Below are positions 1 to 7,013 of a DNA stretch of 16,783 bases, one piece after another. The notes under the pieces are model-generated. The model had not been told where the DNA came from and did no database searches. It saw only the letters and a program-made list of their open reading frames with translations. The first letter of the stretch is position 1. The number at the start of each line of letters is the position of its first letter. Position numbers and translations under genes: made by a program. This stretch comes from Burkholderiaceae bacterium (GTDB lineage: Bacteria; Pseudomonadota; Gammaproteobacteria; Burkholderiales; Burkholderiaceae): the NCBI GenBank assembly GCA_017998575.1, contig JAGOCV010000050.1, forward strand, positions 1 through 16,783, in the 5' to 3' direction.

Positions 1-17
1 TGCCGGATGCGTGCGTG

Positions 18-887
18 TCAGGCGTGGGCCGCCGGCACCTGCCAGTGGGGGCCGAGCAGGCCGGCGATCGCCTGCAGCGCGGCATGCGCGCCCGATGCCA
101 GGCCCACGTCGCGCGGCGAAGGCACGCTGCTCTCGCGCGGGTTGATGCGCACCAGCCGGCCGCCGTGCGCGTGCAGCACGGCGTGGCTGAAATGCCGCAC
201 GGAAGGAATGGCCGTGCCTGCGCCGAGCTCGACCACGACCGGCCGCGCAGCGCGCGCGAGCCACTGGCGCAGGCGCCGGGCCTGCGCGCGCTCGCGCGAG
301 TCGATCCAGCCGGCGTCGCCGAACATCAGCACATTGGGCCGGGCCAGTGCGCCGCAGGCCGGACAGCGCGGCAATTCGTTCAGCAGGCGGCAGGCCGCCT
401 CGTCCACCCGGGGCACGAAGTCGTCGGCGGGCCAGGGCGGGGCGCCGCAGCCGGCCAGGCACTGCAGCCAGTGCAGCGAGCCATGGCATTCGTGTACGCC
501 ATCGCGCGCGAAGCCGGCGCGCTGGAACTGGCCGTCCACGTTGCTCGTGAACACGGCCGTGCCCAGCGGCAACTGGCGGCCCCAGTGCTGCAGCAGCGCG
601 AAGCCGCCGTGGGGCACGGTGGCGCGGTAGAGCGCCAGGCGATGGCCGTAGAAGCCCCAGGCCAGCCGGGGGTCGTCGTGGAAGCTGTCGGGCGAGGCGA
701 TAGTGGTGAAGTCCAGCCGCGCGCGGGCCAGCGCCGGGTAAGCCCGCCAGAAGCCTTCGCGGCCGCGGAAGTCGGGCAGGCCCGAGTCGACGCCCATGCC
801 CGCGCCCGCGGCCACCACCAGGGCATCGGCCTGCGCGATCAGGTCGGCGGCGTGTTCGAGATCGGTGGCGGGCAGTGCGTCGGGCAT
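18..887 (-). CDS. SIR2-family NAD-dependent protein deacetylase (sirtuin)
   Basis: Sirtuins remove acetyl or other acyl groups from protein lysines using NAD+, in the cytoplasm. The 289-residue protein has the family landmarks in order: the NAD-binding GAGMGVDSGLPDFRG motif (residues 28-42), a TSNVDG motif (114-119) in the place of the usual TQN(I/V)D, the presumed catalytic histidine in CHG (H135), and two zinc-type cysteine pairs (C143/C147 and C175/C178). The late Rossmann motif, around GAGTAIPSVR (222-231), differs from the classical GTS pattern. I chose the ATG at 887 because the sirtuin fold begins shortly after it; the frame is open up to 1064, but that extension is low-complexity and arginine-rich. 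The gene is divergent from the methyltransferase gene across about 180 bases. The family is certain; the substrate and the exact acyl preference are unknown. Confidence 0.9.
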   Translation of the reverse strand: MPDALPATDLEHAADLIAQADALVVAAGAGMGVDSGLPDFRGREGFWRAYPALARARLDFTTIASPDSFHDDPRLAWGFYGHRLALYRATVPHGGFALLQHWGRQLPLGTAVFTSNVDGQFQRAGFARDGVHECHGSLHWLQCLAGCGAPPWPADDFVPRVDEAACRLLNELPRCPACGALARPNVLMFGDAGWIDSRERAQARRLRQWLARAARPVVVELGAGTAIPSVRHFSHAVLHAHGGRLVRINPRESSVPSPRDVGLASGAHAALQAIAGLLGPHWQVPAAHA

Positions 888-1054
888 GGCCGCGCATTGT
901 CGCGCCGCAATAACCTCCAAGGCCCCAGATCCCCGGGGGATTCCGCAGCCGCGCCGCTGCACGCCTGCCGCAGAATGCATGCGTCGCCCGCGTCCCCCCC
1001 CGTGGCGCGACCCGCTCACGCTCCGGGCCGTGCGGCCCGCCCCCCTCAACGTGA

Positions 1055-1061
1055 AGAAGGA
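1055..1061 (+). promoter_or_regulatory. Ribosome binding site that decides the methyltransferase start
   Basis: AGAAGGA lies 7 bases before the GTG at 1069 and 13 bases before the ATG at 1075. The spacing favours the GTG, although initiation at the ATG would remove only two residues. Confidence 0.5.
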
Positions 1062-1068
1062 CATTCCT

Positions 1069-2025
1069 GTGACGATGACCCTGCCCGCCCGCCGCCGGGC
1101 CGCTGCCTCGCTGGCCTGCGGCCTGTTCGCCCTGGCCTCGTTCGCGCCGCTGGCGCTGGCCCAGAGCGCGCCGGCTGCCGCATCCTACGAACCGATGCGC
1201 GGCCAGGCCGGCAAGGACGTGATCTGGATCCCCACCCCCGACGGCGCGGTGGACCGCATGCTGCACATGGCCGAAGTCAAGCCGAACGATCGCGTGGTCG
1301 ATCTGGGCTCGGGCGACGGCAAGATCGCCATTGCCGCCGCGCGCAACCACGGTGCCACGGCGCGCGGGCTCGAATACAACCCGAAGATGGTCGAGCTTTC
1401 GGTGCGCATGGCACAGCAGGCCGGCGTCTCCGACAAGGTGAAGTTCCAGGAAGCCGACATCTTCGTGACCGACTTCTCCGAAGCCACCGTGGTCACCATG
1501 TACCTGCTGCCGCAGCTCAACCTGCGGCTGCGCCCGCAGCTCTTTCGCATGAAGCCGGGCACGCGCGTGGTGTCGCATTCGTTCCGCATGGGCAACTGGT
1601 GGCCCGACGAAGTGTCGCGCGTGGGATCCGCCGAGCTGTTCCTCTGGCGCATTCCGGCCAACGCGGGCGGCACCTGGCGCCTGACCGGCGCCTCGGGCCT
1701 GCCGCATCACGTGCAGTTCACGCAGCGCTTCCAGCAGCTCGAAGGCCAGGCCGCGTACGACAACCAGCTCACGGCCGGCGTGGTGCAGCCGCGCCTGTCG
1801 GGCGAGACCATCAGCTTCGGCGTGCGCGACGCGGGCGGCGCGATGATGCAGTTCCAGGGCCGCGTGGCCGGTGACCGCATCACCGGCACCATGAGCCGCG
1901 CCAGCGGCGGCACGGTGCCCTTCGAGGCCGTGCGCGAAGGCCCCGCCGAGCCGATCCAGGGCATCGAGGCGGGCGAGCAGGAAGGCCTGGCGGCGGCGCG
2001 CGCGCTGGAAGCAGGCCCGAACTGA
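1069..2025 (+). CDS. Exported or membrane-anchored class I SAM-dependent methyltransferase, FAM173-like
   Basis: This is a 318-residue protein. Residues 1-32 form a typical Sec signal or anchor: arginines, a hydrophobic stretch, then LALAQ. The methyltransferase core follows, with SAM motif I DLGSGDGK (78-85), the ribose-binding acidic residue in LEYNP (E102) and EADIF (128-132). The segments YLLPQLN (145-151) and HSFRMGNWWPDE (170-181) resemble the FAM173/ATPSCKMT lysine methyltransferase group, recalled from family knowledge rather than searched. Residues from about 200 to 290 form a separate beta-rich tail (PRLSGETISF, GRVAGDRITG). Start choice: GTG 1069 has the best-placed Shine-Dalgarno. 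The stop TGA shares its last base with the start of the permease gene, so the two are probably translationally coupled. The odd point is a SAM-dependent fold behind an apparent export signal, because SAM is not normally available in the periplasm. The substrate is unknown. Confidence 0.85.
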   Translation: MTMTLPARRRAAASLACGLFALASFAPLALAQSAPAAASYEPMRGQAGKDVIWIPTPDGAVDRMLHMAEVKPNDRVVDLGSGDGKIAIAAARNHGATARGLEYNPKMVELSVRMAQQAGVSDKVKFQEADIFVTDFSEATVVTMYLLPQLNLRLRPQLFRMKPGTRVVSHSFRMGNWWPDEVSRVGSAELFLWRIPANAGGTWRLTGASGLPHHVQFTQRFQQLEGQAAYDNQLTAGVVQPRLSGETISFGVRDAGGAMMQFQGRVAGDRITGTMSRASGGTVPFEAVREGPAEPIQGIEAGEQEGLAAARALEAGPN

Positions 2026-3476
2026 TGCGCCCCGCGCACCCGGCGCGGGCGGCCCGGCCGCCTGCCGCCTTGCGCAGTCACGAGTCGGCCCGCGCAGGTG
2101 GCGGGGCACGCGCGGGCCTGGGCATGCGCGAGACGCTGGCCCTCATCGTCGGGCTGGCCATCGGCGCGGGCATCTTCAAGGCGCCCTCGGTGGTGGCGGC
2201 CAACGTGCCGTCGGCCGAGTGGATGTTCGGCCTGTGGATCGTGGGCGGCATCTTCTCCATCCTCGGCGCGCTCTGCTATGCCGAGCTGGCCTCGGCCTAT
2301 CCCAGCGCCGGCGGCGAATATCACTTCCTTTCGCGCGCGTTCGGGCGCGACACCGCACTCGTCTACGCGTGGGCGCGCGTCTCGGTGCTCACCACGGGTT
2401 CCATCGCGTTGCTGGGCTTCGTGTTCGGCGACTACGCGCAGCGCCTCGTGCCGCTGGGGCCGCACGGGCCGGCGCTCTACGCGGCGCTGGCGGTGGTGCT
2501 GCTCACGGCGGTTCACCTGCGGGGCCTGCGCGGCAGTGCGCGCACGCAGTCGTGGCTCACGGTGATGGAGGTGGCGGGCCTGGCGCTGATCGTGGTGGCC
2601 GCGCTCTGGCTCTGGCTGGGCGGCGATCGCCCGGGCGCGGCCAGCGATGCGGCGGCCGTGGCGCTCGCCGGTTCGGCCGGCGCGCCCCTGTCGATGCAGG
2701 GCGTGGGGCTGGCGCTGGTGTTCGTTCTGCTCACCTTCGGTGGCTGGAGCGACGCAGCCTACGTCACCGCCGACCTGGGCGACCGGCGTGCGATGGCACG
2801 CGCGCTGTGGATGTCGGTGTGCTTCATCACCGGGCTCTACCTTCTGGTGAACTGGGCCTGCTGGTGGGTGCTGGGGCTGGCGGGCATGGCGCAGTCCGAC
2901 ACCGTGGCCACCGACGTGCTCGAACTCGCCTTCGGCCCCGTCGCCGGCCAGTTCATCGCCGCCCTGGTGGCGCTGGCCGCACTGGCCTCGATGAACGCCA
3001 CGCTGCTGGTGGGCGCGCGCGGCACCGGCGCGCTGGGCCACGACTGGCCGCGGCTGGCCTGGCTGGCGCGCCGCGACCCGCGCACCGGCGCACCGCGCAA
3101 CAGCTTCCTCACGCAGGGCGTGCTGGCGCTGGCGCTGGTGGCGCTGGGCGCGGGTTTCCATGACGGCTTCCGGGCCATGGTGGAGTTCACCGCGCCGGTG
3201 TTCTGGCTGTTCTTTTTCCTGACCGGGTTGTCGCTGTTCCGGCTGCGCCGCATCGACGCGGCCCGGCCCCGCCCGTTCCGGGTGCCGTTCTATCCGCTGG
3301 TGCCGACGCTGTTCTGCCTGAGCAGCCTGTACATGCTGTGGGCCAGCCTGTCGTTCGTTCATGCGCAGGAATTCGGGGGTTTCAACGCGGCCTGGGTGGG
3401 CGTGGGCGTGCTGGCCAGTGGGGTGGCCTTGCGCGGCTGGCTGCGGCGTGCGGAGCGGGCGGCGCCGCCCGGCTGA
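2025..3476 (+). CDS. APC-superfamily amino acid permease
   Basis: This is a 483-residue multi-spanning inner-membrane transporter, expected to move amino acids or polyamines in symport or exchange. It has the APC signature in the first helix: GLAIGAGIFKAPS around residues 43-55, whose unwound GxG region binds the substrate amino and carboxyl groups. Next come YAELASAYPSAGGEY (helix 3 region) and about 12 hydrophobic segments in all, with a Leu/Ala/Val-rich composition throughout. The length fits the family. The start ATG overlaps the methyltransferase TGA (TGATG), and the upstream sequence offers no strong separate Shine-Dalgarno, which supports coupled translation. The first 33 residues are Arg/Ala/Gly-rich and not obviously conserved, so the true start could be the internal ATG before RETLAL (residue 34). 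Substrate specificity cannot be told from the sequence. Confidence 0.9.
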   Translation: MRPAHPARAARPPAALRSHESARAGGGARAGLGMRETLALIVGLAIGAGIFKAPSVVAANVPSAEWMFGLWIVGGIFSILGALCYAELASAYPSAGGEYHFLSRAFGRDTALVYAWARVSVLTTGSIALLGFVFGDYAQRLVPLGPHGPALYAALAVVLLTAVHLRGLRGSARTQSWLTVMEVAGLALIVVAALWLWLGGDRPGAASDAAAVALAGSAGAPLSMQGVGLALVFVLLTFGGWSDAAYVTADLGDRRAMARALWMSVCFITGLYLLVNWACWWVLGLAGMAQSDTVATDVLELAFGPVAGQFIAALVALAALASMNATLLVGARGTGALGHDWPRLAWLARRDPRTGAPRNSFLTQGVLALALVALGAGFHDGFRAMVEFTAPVFWLFFFLTGLSLFRLRRIDAARPRPFRVPFYPLVPTLFCLSSLYMLWASLSFVHAQEFGGFNAAWVGVGVLASGVALRGWLRRAERAAPPG

Positions 3477-3478
3477 GG

Positions 3479-3498
3479 GCCGGCGCTCTCAGGCCGGC
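3479..3498. terminator. Weak hairpin between convergent genes
   Basis: Two GCCGGC hexamers (3479-3484 and 3493-3498) can pair around an 8-base loop between the converging permease and MFS genes. The MFS stop codon lies in the loop. There is no T-run on either strand, and GCCGGC is itself palindromic, so a role in termination is only possible. Confidence 0.25.
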
Positions 3499-4691
3499 TG
3501 CGGCAGCGCACGCCGGGCGCGGGCGGCGCGGCGTTCCTGCAGCAGCGTGAGCATCACGGTCAGTGTCATGAAGCCGGCGGCGGCCCAGAAGATGCCCAGC
3601 GGCATGGCGTGGTCGAGCAGCCAGCCGAACATCACCGGGCCCACGGCGCCGCCGATGTTGAAGCCCGTGGAGACGATGCCGAACGCCTTGCCCTGCCCGC
3701 CCGGTGGCGCGGCGGCGCGCACCAGCATGTCGCGCGAGGGGGCGATCACGCCGCTGAGGAAGCCGGCGACGCCCAGGCACAGCACCAGCAGCACGCCGGG
3801 CAGCGGCACGCTGGCCACCAGGATCATGAGCAGGGCCGCCAGCGCGAACGCCGTGGCCGCCACCAGGCCGTGGCGGCGGGTGCGGTCGGCCAGCGTGCCG
3901 CCGGCCAGCACGCCGAAGGCACTGGCGAAGAGGAAGGCCGTGAGGGCCGTGTTGCCCAGCGCCAGCGGCACGTCGTAGGCCGAGGCGAGGGCGGTCACCG
4001 AGAACTTCTCGACCGCGCTGGTGCTCAGGTTCAGCAGCACGAACAGCAGCGTCAGCACCAGGATCGCGGGCGTGAGTACACGCAGGTTGCCAGCGCCTGC
4101 GGCCGGTGCCTTGGCCGCTTTTGCGCGGGCTTGTGGCGCGATGCGGCTGGGCAGCAGCATGACCGCGGCCGAGGCCAGGCCAAGCAGCGCCACCGCCACG
4201 AATGACCAGCGCCAGCCGGCCGTGGTCGCCAGCCCGATCATCAGGACCGGCGTGATGGCACCGCCGAAGAAGCCGGCGAAGGTGTGGATGGAGAACGCCC
4301 GGCCCATGCGCGCCTCGTCCACGCCCGAGGACAGCAGCGCGTAGTCGGCCGGGTGGTAGACGCCATTGGCGATGCCGGCCAGCACCATGGCCACCATCAG
4401 GCAGGCATAGGTCGGCACGGCGGCGAAGGCCAGATAGCTCAGACTGCCCGCCACCAGCGCGCCCACCAGCATGCGGCGCGCACCGAAGCGGTCGACCGCG
4501 AAGCCCAGCGGCGCCTGCACGAAGGCCGACACCACATTGAACAGGCTGATGGCCAGCCCGAGCTCGATGAAGCTCACGCCCATCTCGCGCGGCAGCAGCG
4601 GCAGCAGCGCAGGCAGCGCCATGATGTGGACGTGACTGACCAGGTGGGCGAACGCCACTTGGGGAAGCAGGGCAAGCGAGGGGACTTTCAT
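3489..4691 (-). CDS. MFS transporter
   Basis: This is a 400-residue inner-membrane major facilitator with about 12 hydrophobic helices. Motif A between helices 2 and 3 reads GFAVDRFGARR (63-73), and a related motif GGTLADRTRRH follows the seventh helix. A central basic/alanine loop (ARAKAAKAPAAGAG) separates the two halves. The N-terminal HLVSHVHIMALPALLP resembles fosmidomycin-resistance-type facilitators, but this is a weak impression and no substrate should be assigned. I chose the ATG at 4691 because the transmembrane core starts at once; the 59-residue upstream extension in the same frame is arginine-rich and soluble. GGAG sits 3 bases before this ATG, which is closer than usual. It converges with the permease gene (12-base gap) and diverges from the DUF11 gene. 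Confidence 0.88.
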   Translation of the reverse strand: MKVPSLALLPQVAFAHLVSHVHIMALPALLPLLPREMGVSFIELGLAISLFNVVSAFVQAPLGFAVDRFGARRMLVGALVAGSLSYLAFAAVPTYACLMVAMVLAGIANGVYHPADYALLSSGVDEARMGRAFSIHTFAGFFGGAITPVLMIGLATTAGWRWSFVAVALLGLASAAVMLLPSRIAPQARAKAAKAPAAGAGNLRVLTPAILVLTLLFVLLNLSTSAVEKFSVTALASAYDVPLALGNTALTAFLFASAFGVLAGGTLADRTRRHGLVAATAFALAALLMILVASVPLPGVLLVLCLGVAGFLSGVIAPSRDMLVRAAAPPGGQGKAFGIVSTGFNIGGAVGPVMFGWLLDHAMPLGIFWAAAGFMTLTVMLTLLQERRAARARRALPQPA

Positions 4692-5039
4692 GGGCTCCGG
4701 ACAGGGGAGCGGCCGGCATCGCGCCGGTCGGGCAACCCGCGATTGTCGGCGATCAGGCAAACACTTGCTGCCGGTCGTGTTTCGCCGGCGAGCCCAGGTG
4801 TCGTCCCTGATCCGGTCGCCGCCTCCGGGTCTTTGCCGCAGTTTTGCAGACGCTGTTGCAATTCTCATGTTTCCTCATGAACGCGCACATGCAACCTCAT
4901 CACGGGCCCTGCATGCGGGCCTGCCCCGTACAGCCCGCCTGAAAGGGCTGCCAAGCATGGGCGCGACCAGTTAGCAAACATGAGAAATGGTTAGAAAAAT
5001 CGAAAGAACGTAACCAAACGTCTCCCTACAGTCCACGGC
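4692..5039. other. Gene-free divergent spacer
   Basis: I see no convincing gene in these 348 bases; the open frames crossing it are short or are arginine-rich extensions. It must hold the promoters of the MFS gene (minus) and of the DUF11 gene (plus). From about 4970 the spacer becomes noticeably A-rich compared with the rest of the window. An 11-base exact inverted repeat flanks its right half (listed separately). No clean -35/-10 pair could be assigned. Confidence 0.6.
4862..4986. repeat. 11-base inverted repeat in the divergent spacer
   Basis: TTCTCATGTTT at 4862-4872 is the exact reverse complement of AAACATGAGAA at 4976-4986. The arms are about 103 bases apart, too far for a simple terminator hairpin. 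A related TTCCTCATGAA overlaps the left arm at about 4871-4881. The arms could be paired regulator sites serving the divergent genes, or chance in an AT-richer stretch. Confidence 0.4.
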
Positions 5040-7013
5040 GTGAAAAATGCCGTGCTCCATAAATTCGCTGTTTCGATCCAGTTTTGGGTCGTTTCGTTCA
5101 CAATTAGACACATCTGCGGAAATCTGAGGCAGTGGTGCGCAGTCGCGTTGCTGACTGCGGCCAGCACCTCGGCTATGGCGGACCTGGGGGCGTCGGTCAC
5201 GCTGGTCACGGGCGATCCGACCAGCATCTATCCGGGCGAGGTGACGCGACTGCAGATCACCCTGTCCAACAGCGATCCGGGCAATTCGCTGATCAATGTC
5301 GGCTTCGCCAACAGCCTGCCGGTGACCACCGATCCCAACGGCCTGAAAGTCGCCGGCCCGGCCAGCTATGTGTGTACGGATCCGGCGTCCGGCCCGGTCG
5401 CGACCACGGGCACGCTCACGGCCGCGGTGAACACGCGCGGCATCACCCTGGCGGGGGCCACGATTCCCGCCGCCGCGGGCGGCATCGACGGCACCTGTGT
5501 GATCGAAATCCCGGTCACCGCCGGCACGTCCAGCGGCGCACAGGCCACCTACGTCTACTCGATCGCCGGCGGCGCGGTCACCGGCAACCCGTCCAGCGCG
5601 CCGGGCGCCACGCTGGCCAACACGGGCACGGTGCAGCAGAGCCTTCCGGTCAACGCGATGAGCCGGCCGACGATCACCAAGGCGGCGTTGAATTCGCCTG
5701 CGCTGACGTTGGGCGGCGCATCGCGCCAGCTCACCGTCACGCTGTCCAACACCAATCCGGTGCCTATCGCGGGCTTCTCGATCGAAGACGTGTTTCCGAC
5801 GGCGGGCACGCCCCTCGCGCCGATCATCGTTCTGGCCGACCCGCCGCTGGGTAGCTCGACCTGCACGTCGGGCCCGGCGCCCGTGGTGACCGGCGCGGCC
5901 GGCGCCGGCAGCTTCGAGGCGACCGGCACCATTCCCGCCAACGGCTCCTGCACGCTGCGCGTGAACGTCGTGGCGGCCCAGACCGCCGGTGCCTACCAGG
6001 TCACCCTCAACAACACCATCAACGGCACGAACCAGTTCAGCAACGATCTGGGCATCACGACCGCGAACGTCAGCGCCGGCGTCACCGTGCGCTCGCCACT
6101 GCGTGTTTCCAAGACCGTCAATAGCGGCTCGCTCGCCAGCGGCGAGAGCGGCAGTTTCACGATCACGCTGTTCAACGACGGCGCGGAGCCGCTCACCAAT
6201 GTGGCGTTCACCGACAACCCGATCGATGGCAGCGGCGCGGCTGGGTACGGACTCAAGCTCAACGGCGCGCCCACCACCTCGTGCGCGCCGGCCACGGTGA
6301 CGGCGATCGGCGATACCGGCGTCAGCCTCTCGGGTGCCACCATCCCGGGCCCCGGCTCGTGCACGGTCACGATTCCGTTCACCGGCACGGTGCAGCAAGC
6401 CAACACCGCGCGCTCCTACACCAACACGCTGATCCAGGGCGCCGTGACGGTCGGAAGCCCGGTCAACACCGCCATCGTCAGCCAGGCCGCCTCGGCCACG
6501 ACCACGGTCTACCAGAGCCTGTTCGTGCGCAAGGAATCGTCGCCCACGGTCGCGGCGCCAGGCAGCCCGGTGCGCTACCGCGTGACCGTGGAGAACTGGA
6601 CGCCGGGCGCCATCGCCAACGTGCGCGTCACCGACAACTTCACGCAGGGCCAGACGTTCCTCACCGGCACCATCGGCGGGCAGAACTTCACGCCCACCGT
6701 GACGCCTGCCGGCGCCTGCGTCGGCGTCACCACGGCGTCCACCACCGGCGCCACCAGCCCGCAGTTCGTCATCGCCTCCGTGCCGGGCCGGCCCAACGTC
6801 AACGCGCCGGGTACCTGCACGATCGAGTTCTGGGCCATGGTTCCGGCCAACGCGGCGCCTGGCACCAGCTTCGGCAACACCATCGCCGCCGGCGGCGTCT
6901 GCTACGGCTCCGCGCCGGAGATCTGCAACACGAACGTCACGGATCCATCCCGGCCGGCAACATCACCGCCGCGGGCGGCATCACCAACCAGACGCCGGTG
7001 TCGGCCACGCTGA
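5040..7013 (+). CDS. N-terminal half of a secreted DUF11-repeat surface protein (frameshifted gene)
   Basis: The frame codes 657 residues, of which about the first 635 are genuine. It opens at GTG 5040, the only reasonable start after an in-frame stop near 4990, with no clear Shine-Dalgarno. The leader is unusually long, about 47 residues, ending in a hydrophobic WCAVALLTAASTSAMA cleavage region. Four Ig-like DUF11-type repeats follow at about residues 50-205, 208-350, 352-490 and 492-635. They share the pattern of an opening strand such as LRVSKTV or LFVRKES, then PG/SG, a TITL-type strand, TDN and a paired-cysteine segment. Such proteins are usually secreted or displayed on the cell surface and are often adhesin-like; that role is inferred. 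After VTDP, at about 6944, the frame turns into Arg/Pro-rich nonsense and stops at 7013, while the repeats continue in another frame. Confidence 0.75.
   Translation: MKNAVLHKFAVSIQFWVVSFTIRHICGNLRQWCAVALLTAASTSAMADLGASVTLVTGDPTSIYPGEVTRLQITLSNSDPGNSLINVGFANSLPVTTDPNGLKVAGPASYVCTDPASGPVATTGTLTAAVNTRGITLAGATIPAAAGGIDGTCVIEIPVTAGTSSGAQATYVYSIAGGAVTGNPSSAPGATLANTGTVQQSLPVNAMSRPTITKAALNSPALTLGGASRQLTVTLSNTNPVPIAGFSIEDVFPTAGTPLAPIIVLADPPLGSSTCTSGPAPVVTGAAGAGSFEATGTIPANGSCTLRVNVVAAQTAGAYQVTLNNTINGTNQFSNDLGITTANVSAGVTVRSPLRVSKTVNSGSLASGESGSFTITLFNDGAEPLTNVAFTDNPIDGSGAAGYGLKLNGAPTTSCAPATVTAIGDTGVSLSGATIPGPGSCTVTIPFTGTVQQANTARSYTNTLIQGAVTVGSPVNTAIVSQAASATTTVYQSLFVRKESSPTVAAPGSPVRYRVTVENWTPGAIANVRVTDNFTQGQTFLTGTIGGQNFTPTVTPAGACVGVTTASTTGATSPQFVIASVPGRPNVNAPGTCTIEFWAMVPANAAPGTSFGNTIAAGGVCYGSAPEICNTNVTDPSRPATSPPRAASPTRRRCRPR

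Noticed and set aside
994..1001. Run of eight C bases between the sirtuin and methyltransferase genes
   Set aside because: It could be a phase-variable tract, but it is short, lies far from any visible promoter element, and is unsurprising at this GC content.
15..1874. A 619-codon plus-strand frame across the sirtuin and the start of the methyltransferase
   Set aside because: It is antisense to the sirtuin and out of frame with the methyltransferase; its composition is typical of shadow frames.
4690..4974. Short plus-strand frame (94 codons) in the divergent spacer
   Set aside because: No recognisable domain or Shine-Dalgarno, and its composition is like that of non-coding GC-rich sequence.
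6938..6950. Programmed -1 ribosomal frameshift in the DUF11 gene
   Set aside because: No slippery heptamer is present, and the gene is also truncated further on, so a mutation or error explains it better.
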